Of a stretch of DNA of 64,000 nucleotides, positions 38,401 to 49,135 are shown in pieces (the stretch's first letter is position 1; the number at the start of each line of letters is the position of its first letter). The position numbers and the translations under genes were made by a program. Source of the DNA: Cheilinus undulatus (taxonomy: Eukaryota > Chordata > Actinopteri > Labriformes > Labridae); the NCBI RefSeq assembly GCF_018320785.1, contig NC_054880.1, forward strand, positions 1-64,000, read 5' to 3'. Under the pieces are notes generated by a model, which saw only the letters and a list, made by a program, of their open reading frames with translations, did not search any database and was not told the DNA's origin.

Positions 38401-41400
38401 ATCTACAGTTCCTAAAACCGTTGGTCACTGAGTAAAAACTATGATAAAGAACAGAAATCAGTGAAGACACATCTCAAAAATCCATATTTAATTCACTAAA
38501 GAGCAGAAACATCAATGGAGAGGTCTCACCATCAGTAATTCATGTTTGATTTTAAATAACATTCTTTTATGTTACACAGCATTCTTTATGATACACAGCA
38601 TTCTTTATGTTACACAGCATTCTTTATGATACACAGCATTCTTTATGTTACACAGCATTCTTTATGATACACAGCATTCTTTATGTTACACAGCATTCTT
38701 TATGATACACAGCATTCTTTATGTTACACAGCATTCTTTATGATACACAGCATTCTTTATGTTACACAGCATTCTTTTATGTTACAAAGCATTCTTTTAT
38801 GTTACACAGCATTCTTTTATGTTACACAGCATTCTTTATGATACACAGCATTTTTTATGTTACACAGCATTCTCTTATGTTACAAAGCATTCTTTTAAGT
38901 CACACAGCATTCTTTATGTTACACAGCATTCTTTATGTTACACAGCATTCTTTATGATACACAGCATTCTTTAAGGTTACACAGCATTCTTTATGTTACA
39001 CAGCATTCTTTAAGGTTACACAGCATTCTTTAGGTTACACAGCATTCTTTTATGTTACACAGCATTCTTTATGTTACACAGCATTCTTTATGATACACAG
39101 CATTCTTTAAGGTTACACAGCATTCTTTATGTTACACAGCATTCTTTAAGGTTACACAGCATTCTTTAGGTTACACAGCATTCTTTTATGTTACACAGCA
39201 TTCTTTATGTTACACAGCATTCTTTTATGTTACAAAGCATTCTTTTATGTTACACAGCATTCTTTTATGTTACACAGCATTCTTTAAGTTTACACAGCAT
39301 TCTTTATGTTACACAGCATTCTTTTATGTTACACAGCATTCTTTAAGTTTACACAGCATTCTTTATGTTACACAGCATTCTTTATGTTACACAGCATTCT
39401 TTATGTTACACAGCATTCTTTAAGTTTACACAGCATTCTTTATGTTACACAGCATTCTTTTATGTTACACAGCATTCTTTAAGTTTACACAGCATTCTTT
39501 ATGTTACACAGCATTCTTTATGTTACACAGCATTCTTTTATGTTACACAGCATTCTTTATGTTACACAGCATTCTTTTAAGTCACACAGCATTCTTTAGG
39601 TTACACAGCATTCTTTTATGTTACACAGCATTCTTTATGATACACAGCATTCTTTATGTTACACAGCATTCTTTTATGTTACAAAGCATTCTTTTATGTT
39701 ACACAGCATTCTTTTATGTTACACAGCATTCTTTTATGTTACACAGCATTCTTTTATGTTACACAGCATTCTTTATGATACACAGCATTTTTTATGTTAC
39801 ACAGCATTCTTTTATGTTACAAAGCATTCTTTTATGTTACACAGCATTCTTTATGATACACAGCATTTTTTATGTTACACAGCATTCTTTTATGTTACAA
39901 AGCATTCTTTTATGTTACACAGCATTCTTTTATGTTACACAGCATTCTTTTATGTTACACAGCATTCTTTTATGTTACACAGCATTCTTTATGATACACA
40001 GCATTTTTTATGTTACACAGCATTCTTTTATGTTACACAGCATTCTTTTATGTTACACAGCATTCTTTTATGTTACACAGCATTCTTTTATGTTACACAG
40101 CATTCTTTTATGTTACACAGCATTCTTTTATGTTACACAGCATTCTTTATGATACACAGCATTTTTTATGTTACACAGCATTCTTTTATGTTACACAGCA
40201 TTCTTTTATGTTACACAGCATTCTTTAAGGTTACACAGCATTCTTTATGTTACACAGCATTCTTTAAGGTTACACAGCATTCTTTAGGTTACACAGCATT
40301 CTTTTATGTTACACAGCATTCTTTATGTTACACAGCATTCTTTAAGGTTACACAGCATTCTTTATGTTACACAGCATTCTTTTATGTTACACAGCATTCT
40401 TTATGTTACACAGCATTCTTTAAGGTTACACAGCATTCTTTATGTTACACAGCATTCTTTTATGTTACACAGCATTCTTTATGTTACACAGCATTCTTTT
40501 AAGTCACACAGCATTCTTTAGGTTACACAGCATTCTTTTATGTTACACAGCATTCTTTATGATACACAGCATTCTTTATGTTACACAGCATTCTTTTATG
40601 TTACACAGCATTCTTTTATGTTACACAGCATTCTTTTATGTTACACAGCATTCTTTTATGTTACACAGCATTCTTTATGTTACACAGCATTCTTTTATGT
40701 TACACAGCATTCTTTATGATACACAGCATTTTTTATGTTACACAGCATTCTTTTATGTTACAAAGCATTCTTTTATGTTACACAGCATTCTTTATGATAC
40801 ACAGCATTTTTTATGTTACACAGCATTCTTTTATGTTACACAGCATTCTTTTATGTTACACAGCATTCTTTATGTTACACAGCATTCTTTATGTTACACA
40901 GCATTCTTTATGTTACACAGCATTCTTTATGTTACACAGCATTCTTTTATGTTACACAGCATTCTTTTATGTTACACAGCATTCTTTATGATACACAGCA
41001 TTTTTTATGTTACACAGCATTCTTTTATGTTACAAAGCATTCTTTTATGTTACACAGCATTCTTTTATGTTACACAGCATTCTTTATGATACACAGCATT
41101 CTTTTATGTTACAAAGCATTCTTTTAAGTCACACAGCATTCTTTATGTTACACAGCATTCTTTATGTTACACAGCATTCTTTTATGTTACAAAGCATTCT
41201 TTTATGTTACACAGCATTCTTTTATGTTACACAGCATTCTTTTATGTTACACAGCATTCTTTTATGTTACACAGCATTCTTTAGGTTACACAGCATTCTT
41301 TATGTTACACAGCATTCTTTAAGGTTACACAGCATTCTTTATGTTACACAGCATTCTTTTATGTTACACAGCATTCTTTATGTTACACAGCATTCTTTAT

Positions 41401-44400
41401 GTTACACAGCATTCTTTATGTTACACAGCATTCTTTTATGTTACACAGCATTCTTTATGTTACACAGCATTCTTTTATGTTACACAGCATTCTTTATGTT
41501 ACACAGCATTCTTTATGATACACAGCATTCTTTATGTTACACAGCATTCTTTATGTTACACAGCATTCTTTTATGTTACACAGCATTCTTTATGATACAC
41601 AGCATTCTTTATGTTACACAGCATTCTTTTATGTTACACAGCATTCTTTATGATGCACAGCATTCTTTATGTTACACAGCATTCTTTTATGTTACAAAGC
41701 ATTCTTTATGATGCACAGCATTCTTTAAGGTTACACAGCATTCTTTAGGTTACACAGCATTCTTTAGGTTACACAGCATTCTTTAGGTTACACAGCATTC
41801 TTTTATGTTACACAGCATTCTTTATGTTACACAGCATTCTTTTATGTTACACAGCATTCTTTTATGTTACACAGCATTCTTTATGTTACACAGCATTCTT
41901 TATGTTACACAGCATTCTTTATGTTACACAGCATTCTTTATGTTACACAGCATTCTTTATGTTACACAGCATTCTTTATGTTACACAGCATTCTTTATGT
42001 TACACAGCATTCTTTATGTTACACAGCATTCTTTTATGTTACACAGCATTCTTTATGTTACACAGCATTCTTTTATGTTACACAGCATTCTTTATGATAC
42101 ACAGCATTCTTTTATGATACACAGCATTCTTTATGTTACACAGCATTCTTTTATGTTACACAGCATTCTTTTATGTTACACAGCATTCTTTTATGTTACA
42201 CAGCATTCTTTATGATACACAGCATTCTTTATGTTACACAGCATTCTTTTATGTTACACAGCATTCTTTATGTTACACAGCATTCTTTATGTTACACAGC
42301 ATTCTTTTATGTTACAAAGCATTCTTTTAAGTCACACAGCATTCTTTTATGTTACACAGCATTCTTTATGTTACACAGCATTCTTTTATGTTACACAGCA
42401 TTCTTTATGTTACACAGCATTCTTTTATGTTACACAGCATTCTTTATGTTACACAGCATTCTTTATGTTACACAGCATTCTTTATGTTACACAGCATTCT
42501 TTATGTTACACAGCATTCTTTATGTTACACAGCATTCTTTATGTTACACAGCATTCTTTATGTTACACAGCATTCTTTATGTTACACAGCATTCTTTATG
42601 ATACACAGCATTCTTTATGTTACACAGCATTCTTTATGTTACACAGCATTCTTTTATGTTACACAGCATTCTTTATGTTACACAGCATTCTTTATGTTAC
42701 ACAGCATTCTTTATGTTACACAGCATTCTTTTATGTTACACAGCATTCTTTATGTTACACAGCATTCTTTATGTTACACAGCATTCTTTATGTTACACAG
42801 CATTCTTTTATGTTACACAGCATTCTTTTATGTTACACAGCATTCTTTAGGTTACACAGCATTCTTTATGTTACACAGCATTCTTTATGATACACAGCAT
42901 TCTTTTATGTTACACAGCATTCTTTATGTTACACAGCATTCTTTATGTTACACAGCATTCTTTATGTTACACAGCATTCTTTATGTTACACAGCATTCTT
43001 TATGATACACAGCATTCTTTATGTTACACAGCATTCTTTATGTTACACAGCATTCTTTTATGTTACACAGCATTCTTTTATGTTACACAGCATTCTTTAT
43101 GATACACAGCATTCTTTATGTTACACAGCATTCTTTTATGTTACACAGCATTCTTTATGATGCACAGCATTCTTTATGTTACACAGCATTCTTTATGTTA
43201 CACAGCATTCTTTATGTTACACAGCATTCTTTATGTTACACAGCATTCTTTTATGTTACAAAGCATTCTTTTAAGTCACACAGCATTCTTTATGTTACAC
43301 AGCATTCTTTATGTTACACAGCATTCTTTTATGTTACACAGCATTCTTTTATGTTACACAGCATTCTTTATGTTACACAGCATTCTTTATGTTACACAGC
43401 ATTCTTTATGTTACACAGCATTCTTTATGTTACACAGCATTCTTTATGTTACACAGCATTCTTTTATGTTACACAGCATTCTTTATGTTACACAGCATTC
43501 TTTATGTTACACAGCATTCTTTATGATACACAGCATTCTTTATGTTACACAGCATTCTTTATGTTACACAGCATTCTTTATGTTACACAGCATTCTTTAT
43601 GTTACACAGCATTCTTTATGTTACACAGCATTCTTTATGTTACACAGCATTCTTTTATGTTACACAGCATTCTTTATGTTACACAGCATTCTTTATGATA
43701 CACAGCATTCTTTATGTTACACAGCATTCTTTTATGTTACACAGCATTCTTTATGTTACACAGCATTCTTTTATGTTACACAGCATTCTTTATGATACAC
43801 AGCATTCTTTATGATACACAGCATTCTTTTATGTTACACAGCATTCTTTATGTTACACAGCATTCTTTTATGTTACACAGCATTCTTTATGTTACACAGC
43901 ATTCTTTATGATACACAGCATTCTTTATGTTACACAGCATTCTTTATGATACACAGCATTCTTTATGTTACACAGCATTCTTTATGTTACACAGCATTCT
44001 TTTATGTTACACAGCATTCTTTATGTTACACAGCATTCTTTATGTTACACAGCATTCTTTATGATACACAGCATTCTTTATGTTACACAGCATTCTTTAT
44101 GTTACACAGCATTCTTTATGTTACACAGCATTCTTTTATGTTACACAGCATTCTTTTATGTTACACAGCATTCTTTATGTTACACAGCATTCTTTATGTT
44201 ACACAGCATTCTTTATGTTACACAGCATTCTTTATGATACACAGCATTCTTTATGTTACACAGCATTCTTTATGTTACACAGCATTCTTTTATGTTACAC
44301 AGCATTCTTTATGTTACACAGCATTCTTTATGATACACAGCATTCTTTTATGTTACACAGCATTCTTTATGATACACAGCATTCTTTTATGTTACACAGC

Positions 44401-47204
44401 ATTCTTTATGTTACACAGCATTCTTTTATGTTACACAGCATTCTTTATGTTACACAGCATTCTTTATGATACACAGCATTCTTTATGATACACAGCATTC
44501 TTTATGATACACAGCATTCTTTATGTTACACAGCATTCTTTATGTTACACAGCATTCTTTTATGTTACACAGCATTCTTTATGTTACACAGCATTCTTTA
44601 TGATACACAGCATTCTTTATGTTACACAGCATTCTTTTATGTTACACAGCATTCTTTATGTTACACAGCATTCTTTATGTTACACAGCATTCTTTATGTT
44701 ACACAGCATTCTTTTATGTTACACAGCATTCTTTTATGTTACACAGCATTCTTTATGTTACACAGCATTCTTTATGTTACACAGCATTCTTTATGTTACA
44801 CAGCATTCTTTATGTTACACAGCATTCTTTTATGTTACACAGCATTCTTTTATGTTACACAGCATTCTTTATGTTACACAGCATTCTTTTATGTTACACA
44901 GCATTCTTTATGTTACACAGCATTCTTTTATGTTACACAGCATTCTTTATGTTACACAGCATTCTTTTATGTTACACAGCATTCTTTTATGTTACACAGC
45001 ATTCTTTTATGTTACACAGCATTCTCTTATGCTAGAACTGTGTTTTTATTACTAATCTGATAATTTTTATAGTTGTTAGCTTTTTTTTAGTCGCTGCGTC
45101 CTGATTGGTCCTCCATATTTATTCATTTTTTTAGTTGTTGGAGTACAATGACGTCAACGACACGGCTGATGTGACCTCTGACCTTTTCCCGCCCTACAAC
45201 CTCCAAGACTTCCTGTGGTCTCATTTCAACCTCTCAGGCGTGGCGTCTCACCCGTCAGGAGTCAGCGCTCTGCTCTGCAGCGCCACTGTGACCTTTGGCA
45301 GCGGCCAACTCTGCCTTCAAGTTAGTGCTCTGTCCAATCAGATCACTCTGTTCTTTAATTACCTTTCTGACATCACTTCCTGTCTCTGTTGGTCCAGCTG
45401 TCAGTGTTTGAGTCAGAGGGGCGTGTTGAGACATGGCCCCGCCTCTTCCACACGGCTAATTCCTCCCAGATAGGGGTGTGGTTAGATGGCGTGCTGCCAC
45501 GAGGGGGGCATTCCAGGTTCATGTTGGAGATGGAGGCAGTGGGCGGAGCTTATCCTCTGAGCAGAGTGGAAGTTCAGAGGTCAATCGATGACGAGTTCAC
45601 GCCGTCAATATTCAAGGTCAGAATACTTCTTGTTTCTTCTTCTTCTTCTTCTTCTTCTTCTTTGGTTTCAAGAGTCAGATCTTGCCCTGACCTCTGACCT
45701 CCAGGTGTCCCACTGGGTGGCGGTGGAGAATGGTTCCTGTGACGTTCTTGGTTTCGTTCTTTGGAAGCCGGTGGCGTACCGTCGTCTTGACCCAGCTCTG
45801 GAGGATGCCACGCCGTGCCGACACTCGGAGCCTCGGCGCCACAGTGGCGAGGAGACAGCGGCATTGTCAGGGTTGGTCCGAGCGTTCTTCAGAGAACCAC
45901 AGAGTTTTGGACTAAATGTGAGCTTCGGCATCGCTGGAGAACCGTTCTACAACAGCACCCGCTTCCTCCGCTGGTGGGTTCTCTTAATGGTTTTTGGTTT
46001 TATTTTGAAGGTCTCAGCTGTAGTGACATCGTTTTGTTCTGGAGAGATAACCTGCAGTCACACTATTTTATTTTGAAGGAACAACTTCCCACTGGGTTTA
46101 TAGAAGGGTGTTGGAGATTCTGCTACAAACTTGATAAGGGTTTTGTTTAATTTTGAAGGGATCAGCTGCACTGATGTGTTTTATTTTGAAAGGTTCAGCT
46201 GCAGTTATAAGATTTTTATTTTGAAGGGTTAAGCAGCAGTCAGAGGATTTTATTTTGAAGGGTTAAACTGCAGAGGATTTTATTTTGAAGGGATCAACTG
46301 CAGTCAGAGGATTTTATTTTGAAGAGTTCAGTTTTATTTTGAAGGAACACCTTCACAATAAAAGCTTTTCTTTAGTTTCTGATAGAGCAGAACTCTATTA
46401 ACAATGGTTCTTGGTTTTATTTTGAAGGTTTCAGCTGTAGTGACATCGTTTTATTCTGGAGAGATAACCTGCAGTCACACTATTTTATTTTGAAGGAACA
46501 ACTTCCCACTGAGTTTATAGGAGGGTGTTGGTGTGTCTGCTAAAAACTTGATAAGGGTTTTGTTTAATTTTGAAGGGATCAGCTGCACTGACGTGTTTTA
46601 TTTTGAAAGGTTCAGCTGCAGTCATAAGGTTTTTATTTTGAAGGGTTGAGCTGCAGTCAGAGGATTTTATTTTGAAGGGTTGAACTGCAGTCAGAGGATT
46701 TTATTTTGAAGGGTTAAACTGCAGTCAGAGGATTTTATTTTGAAGAGTTCAGTTACAGTGTCAGTTTTATTTTGAAGGGTTAAACTGCAGTCAGAGGATT
46801 TTATTTTGAAAGGTTCAGCTACAGCGCATTTCTTTATTTTTAAGGGATCAGCTGTAGTCACATTCTTTTATTTTGAAGGTTATCACACCCCTTCACAATA
46901 AGAGCTCATTTGTTTCTAGGTTTACATTGATTGGTTTTTAAAAACTTGAACATAATTTTGTTTTATTTTGAAGGGTTCCACTGTGGTCATATATTTTATT
47001 TTGAAGGTCATTCCCTCTGTTTCCTCCAGGACAGCATTGGTTGGCGTGGGCCCGCCCCACTCGGACTCCTTTTCCCCATTGGTCATCAGCGTGTTGGCAG
47101 TCGGTCTGGGAACACCGCTGGTCCTCCTTCTGATGGGCGGAGTCTTTGTCTGCATCAGGAAGAGGGCGGGGCCTTCTACGTTGGCATATGAGCCAATCAA
47201 CTAA
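14398..47204 (+). CDS. glmp: glycosylated lysosomal membrane protein (complete, seven exons)
   Basis: GLMP (C1orf85/NCU-G1 family) is a heavily glycosylated single-pass lysosomal membrane protein, known to partner with the transporter MFSD1. Coding exons are 14398-14490, 33306-33470, 36568-36666, 45135-45320, 45398-45616, 45705-45973 and 47030-47204; together 1206 nt, 401 residues, close to the 406 of human. It begins with a hydrophobic signal peptide (VLVPLVVLCSVLS). The lumenal part shows family stretches such as LLHVRAVGDNDTLHF, FPPYNLQDFLW, RSIDDEFTPSIF and PVAYR, with at least ten N-glycosylation sequons. A membrane helix (VISVLAVGLGTPLVLLLMGG) is followed by a short basic tail ending YEPIN, a YxxPhi lysosomal sorting signal. 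It lies downstream of CCT3 in the same orientation, as in human. Introns 1-3 are hugely expanded by tandem repeats (18.8, 3.1 and 8.5 kb). Confidence 0.96.
14491..14840. other. unique start of GLMP intron 1
   Basis: Non-repetitive, increasingly AT-rich intron sequence from the exon 1 donor to the 37-bp array. It contains two telomere-like TAGGGT steps at 14824-14837, which are too short to mean anything. No gene seen. Confidence 0.55.
14841..23742. repeat. 37-bp AT-rich minisatellite, about 240 copies, GLMP intron 1
   Basis: The unit is 37 bp: CTTACATTTATTAATATTTA followed by TATAGTAAACCATAATA. The main variant positions are CAATAATA, CCACAATA and CCATAATA. A shorter variant unit replaces the TTACATTTATTAA half by CTATATATATAG or CTATATATATATTAAA. 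Distribution of variants shows higher-order blocks. TAA-rich composition leaves no long open frame. It is the largest array in the window at 8.9 kb. Confidence 0.97.
23855..27085. repeat. about 9-bp AGGTCTTCAGGTCTTTAGG repeat, GLMP intron 1
   Basis: Irregular array of a short unit AGGTCTTC/AGGTCTTT with AGGCCTTC, AGGGTTTC and AAGGGTTTC variants, for 3.2 kb. On the GLMP sense strand it is a long string of pyrimidine-AG-G steps resembling splice acceptors (ttcag|g, tttag|g). Plus-strand open frames of 60-85 codons (RSLGLQVF-type) are repeat by-products. Confidence 0.93.
27166..32997. repeat. 58-bp minisatellite, about 100 copies, GLMP intron 1
   Basis: The unit is about 58 bp: GACAGAACGTTCCTCTGTAG, then AACGTTGTAGATGAAAAGAT and AAATACACAGAGGAGACT. 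Variants are short (GAAGTTCC), CCCTGACAG insertions, CTATAG for CTGTAG, and GATGAAGAT late in the array (from about 30930). Each unit has two AACGTT palindromes and an inverted pair CCTCTGT/ACAGAGG. The minus strand has almost no stop codon in any frame, giving spurious open frames up to 1215 codons. Confidence 0.96.
32998..33305. other. unique end of GLMP intron 1
   Basis: Non-repetitive sequence ending in a strong pyrimidine tract (ttcttcttctcttcctcag) that forms the exon 2 acceptor. Nothing else recognised. Confidence 0.55.
33306..33470 (+). CDS. glmp: GLMP exon 2
   Basis: The acceptor is ttctcttcctcag and the donor gtgtgt. The 55 codons start LFVQLNPGSPSPP and include LLHVRAVGDNDTLHFLFCSQ and HTNTSSSNVT, with sequons NDT, NTS and NVT. 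It lies 18.8 kb from exon 1. Confidence 0.94.
33605..36385. repeat. 15-bp AGATCT-rich minisatellite, GLMP intron 2
   Basis: The basic unit is 15 bp (AGATCTATAGGAGAT with AGAGGT, GGACATGG and GGAGGT variants), giving roughly 180 copies. Between about 33660 and 33960 four units form an exact 60-bp higher-order repeat. Most units contain the palindrome TAGATCTA. The resulting RS-rich open frames (SYRSISYRS on minus, GRSIRDRSIG on plus) look like arginine-serine proteins but are low-complexity by-products. Confidence 0.95.
36386..36567. repeat. pyrimidine-rich CTCTCTGACCCC repeat before GLMP exon 3
   Basis: Irregular repeats of CTCTCTGA(C/T)CCCGCCTCCT make a 180-base pyrimidine-rich tract immediately upstream of the exon 3 acceptor. 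It may serve as an extended polypyrimidine tract. Confidence 0.7.
36568..36666 (+). CDS. glmp: GLMP exon 3
   Basis: The 33 codons are VDWPQFEARNVSGSLKVEPE and SSVLYSTAIVFSR, matching the family region with VNWS and the AFxxxLVF-type strand. The acceptor is ctctttctcag and the donor gtaagc. One sequon, NVS. Confidence 0.92.
37275..37530. repeat. direct repeat, copy 1 (about 260 bp)
   Basis: Starts ACAAATCTAACACCACACAC and runs to the ATATCATCCCTGC stretch. The same sequence with a few substitutions, plus a small insertion (CATATCATGCACAC against CATGCACAG), is found about 480 bases downstream. Confidence 0.85.
37750..38012. repeat. direct repeat, copy 2 (about 260 bp)
   Basis: Second copy of the 37275-37530 segment, very similar along its whole length, including the CCAAGAAACGGACATCTCTG and CAGAAAGATGCCCG stretches. 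Short open frames in both copies are parallel products of the same sequence. Confidence 0.85.
38563..45030. repeat. 19/20-bp minisatellite, about 330 copies, GLMP intron 3
   Basis: The unit is 19 bp, TTACACAGCATTCTTTATG, alternating with a 20-bp form with TTTTATG. Other variants are GATACACAGC, TTTAAGG, TTTAGG and TTACAAAGC. The 19/20 mix shifts reading frame constantly, so many overlapping plus-strand open frames (MLHSILYVTQHS, CYTAFF) appear; none is a gene. The array runs to about 105 bases before exon 4. Confidence 0.97.
45135..45320 (+). CDS. glmp: GLMP exon 4
   Basis: The 62 codons start LLEYNDVNDTADVTSDLFPP and continue YNLQDFLWSHFNLSG, ending LCLQ. The acceptor is tttttttag and the donor gttagt. 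The LLE(Y/F) start and YPPYSL-like block are characteristic of the family. Sequons NDT and NLS. Confidence 0.95.
45398..45616 (+). CDS. glmp: GLMP exon 5
   Basis: The 73 codons start LSVFESEGRVETWPRLFHTA, continue NSSQIGVWLDGVLPRGGHSR and end RSIDDEFTPSIFK. The acceptor is ttggtccag and the donor gtcaga. RLLHTA and SIDDEYAPAVF in the human protein align directly. Confidence 0.96.
45705..45973 (+). CDS. glmp: GLMP exon 6
   Basis: It encodes VSHWVAVENGSCDVLGFVLW then KPVAYRRLDPALED, VRAFFREPQSFGLNVSFGIA and FYNSTRFLRW. The length of 269 nt leaves TG, completed to Trp by the G at 47030. The donor is gtgggt. Sequons NGS, NVS and NST. Confidence 0.95.
45974..47029. repeat. GLMP intron 6 with TTTTATTTTGAAGGGTT repeats and a 415-bp duplication
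   Basis: The intron is built of imperfect 30-40-bp copies of TTTTATTTTGAAGGGTTCAG followed by CTGCAGTCAGAGGA. Superimposed on this, about 225 bases starting at 45989 recur at about 46404 (both start TGGTTTTATTTTGAAGGT and include GAGATAACCTGCAGTCACAC). The divergence is higher than in the other arrays. Confidence 0.85.
47030..47204 (+). CDS. glmp: GLMP exon 7 (membrane helix and sorting tail)
   Basis: The exon starts with the G completing Trp, then TALVGVGPPHSDSFSPL and the transmembrane segment, a CIRKRAG stop-transfer and a cytosolic tail ending AYEPIN before TAA. YEPI fits the YxxPhi lysosomal sorting motif (YQSI in human). Confidence 0.96.
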
Positions 47205-47755
47205 AGAAGGGGGCGTGGCCAAAGGAAATTTAGACTTTTTCAAAGACTGAATCAGAATCCAGAGTTTTAACACTTTTTTACAGGTCAACGATGTCATCGT
47301 TTATTTTAAGTCTGATTTTAAGGTTGATTAAATCCATTTTAAACACGCCTGTGTCACTTCCTGTTAGTGCTCACAGCTCATTGGTTCCTGCTGAAGATCA
47401 TTCTGACCAATCAGAACGCTCCAGCCATCTTCATGTAGATAAATCTAGGTAAAAACAGGAAGTAGACCAAAGTTTCTACGGCGTTCTTCAAACATGAGAG
47501 ATAACGAGACGACAACTCGTTATGACAGAGGATCAGGCCACCAACCAATCACAACAGAGGATCAGGCCACCAACCAATCACAACACAGCGTTTGTCAACT
47601 ATTTTGTCCCCGTGTGTGAAGCGTCACGACTACAGGCCCTGATCTCCCATGATGCTCTGAGGGTGTTTGTGTTTTTAGAGAAGGGAGAAACTGAGACAGA
47701 AGGTGGATCAGATCAGGTTTATTCATCCTTAATAAAGTAGAACCATCAGGAGAAC
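47205..47755 (+). promoter_or_regulatory. glmp: GLMP 3' UTR with AATAAA at 47731
   Basis: The non-coding tail runs from the TAA stop to a canonical AATAAA at 47731-47736. It includes two tandem copies of a 29-bp segment (AGAGGATCAGGCCACCAACC, 47527-47585). The cleavage site is inferred. Confidence 0.5.
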
Positions 47756-47875
47756 CTCAGACAGAGAACAGGTCATCAGCTGACAGACAGGAAGTCATCA
47801 CCGTAGCACTTCCTGTTCCTCATCTAGAAGTCTAATAGATGTCTGACAGGGTTTTGGTTGGATGTCTGAGACCAG

Positions 47876-48651
47876 GGGTGCGTTCGAAAAGTCCATCTTG
47901 CTTAGGAAGGTTCCTAACTGAGTGAAACGACCCGGAAGTATTTAAGTGTCGGCCATGATAAGGACTGTTGGAATTCTCCAAATGGTAAGGAAAGGAGCTT
48001 CATTGTTTCCTTTATTATCTCCTTTAGCCTAGGAAACACTGGAGCATCCTTTACCAGAGGAGAGATGAAAAGACGACCCACAATGCTTTGTGTAAACTTC
48101 ATTTAAAGTGACGCACCTGTTGACCGCTCATCAGAACAAGTGATTAACTAGAATAACTAGAATAAATAGAATAACTTTACTAACCCCGATTTAAACCGTA
48201 AAATCCAGTCAAACGTATAATCCACGTGATAAATGAAGGCAGTAGGGATGAACAGAGGAATATTACAGACATGAAAACTTTATCATTCAACTCATGATCA
48301 CCATTTATTTTCTTCTCATTTCCATTTTATTTAAACAGTAAACGATCAGTCAGTGTTTTAAACTGTATTTGTTTTGCTATTTTGAAATATTAAAGTTGTG
48401 AATTTTGTAGTCCATCGACGTTAAATTGTAGTTTTTACACAAAAACACACGTCACGTCCGTAACATCCACCTAGGAGAAGTACAGTCAGATTCCTTACTC
48501 ACCACAGTTCTCCTTTCCTATCCTCTAACTCCTCCTTTCCTATCCTCTAACTCCTCCTTTCCTTAACCCTGTGACGTTTCTCGTCGGGGTTTAGGAAAAG
48601 TGAATAGGAAAGGACTTAGGAGGTAATTTTTTGGACTTTTTGAACGCACCC
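47876..48651. mobile_element. MITE-like element with 20-bp terminal inverted repeats
   Basis: The left end GGGTGCGTTCGAAAAGTCCA (47876-47895) is matched, with one mismatch, by the inverted right end TGGACTTTTTGAACGCACCC (48632-48651). The 776-bp element has no transposase. Inside are CACAATGCTTTG and, near the right end, two copies of CTCCTTTCCTATCCTCTAA. The CAGGGGTGCG-like left edge recalls hAT elements, but I cannot identify a clear 8-bp target duplication, so the superfamily is open. Confidence 0.7.
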
Positions 48652-48659
48652 ACAGTCTA

Positions 48660-48945
48660 TAGTGAACACCAGCAGAAGAGAAGGGTCCCTCTAGAGAGTC
48701 CTGGATCAGCTGACCAGGACTACAGAGTTCCTGTGGATCCTAGTCCTCCTCTCACCACTGACTGAGCTCAAACTGTTCTGATGTTAAAGAGGAGGAGGTC
48801 AGAGAAAAAAAGAAGGAATCTGATTGGAGGAGACACTGAAGTCAGGTGACCTTTAGAGTCTAACCTTAGATCAGAGAAAAAGAACTCAAGGAACTAAACA
48901 TGGAACCGTCTGGAACTTTCTTCTTCACTACAGTTTCTCTTCATC
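48660..48945. other. unique intergenic DNA between MITE and 34-bp repeat
   Basis: No gene, RNA or repeat recognised. It lies between the convergent 3' ends of GLMP and JTB. Confidence 0.5.
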
Positions 48946-48947
48946 TA

Positions 48948-49135
48948 AGACCAGGGACAGACCGACCCCAGACTTCCTGTCCATCCAGAGACAGACCGAC
49001 CCCAGACTTCCTGTCCATCCAGAGACAGACCGACCCCAGACTTCCTGTCCATCCAGAGACAGACCGACCCAAGACTTCCTGTCCATCCAGAGACAGACCG
49101 ACCCCAGACTTCCTGTCCATCCAGAGGCCAGACCA
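48948..49135. repeat. 34-bp repeat, five copies
   Basis: Five copies of AGACAGACCGACCCCAGACT followed by TCCTGTCCATCCAG, nearly identical (one copy has CCCAAGAC). The short open frames on both strands here come from the repeat. Confidence 0.9.

Larger units (their letters stand above)
36695..38402. mobile_element. probable degraded interspersed repeat in GLMP intron 3
   Basis: The sequence around 36750-36960 (TTCGGCGTGCTTCTTCTCCC, CAACCGATTTCAACC, CCATAGAAATGAATGGG) and 38330-38400 (GCATTCACAGC, TTTCTTCAGAAATTGC) resembles dispersed fish repeats I have seen, and both ends carry GCATTCACAGC. It contains an internal direct duplication (37275-37530 and 37750-38012). No transposase is readable. 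The class is unknown and the boundaries approximate. Confidence 0.4.

Noticed and set aside
38721-45060. Dozens of MLHSILYVTQHS-type open frames
   Set aside because: All are overlapping readings of the 19/20-bp unit in GLMP intron 3.
45574-45931. Minus-strand open frames of 87-96 codons over GLMP exons 5-6
   Set aside because: Shadows on the strand opposite well-supported GLMP exons; part is a GAA-type run opposite a CTT microsatellite.
46922-47297. Minus-strand open frames over GLMP exon 7
   Set aside because: Antisense shadows; the plus strand has the clear membrane helix and sorting tail.
47522-47740. 72-codon open frame in the GLMP 3' UTR
   Set aside because: Starts inside a two-copy 29-bp repeat and ends at the poly(A) signal; no protein-like features.
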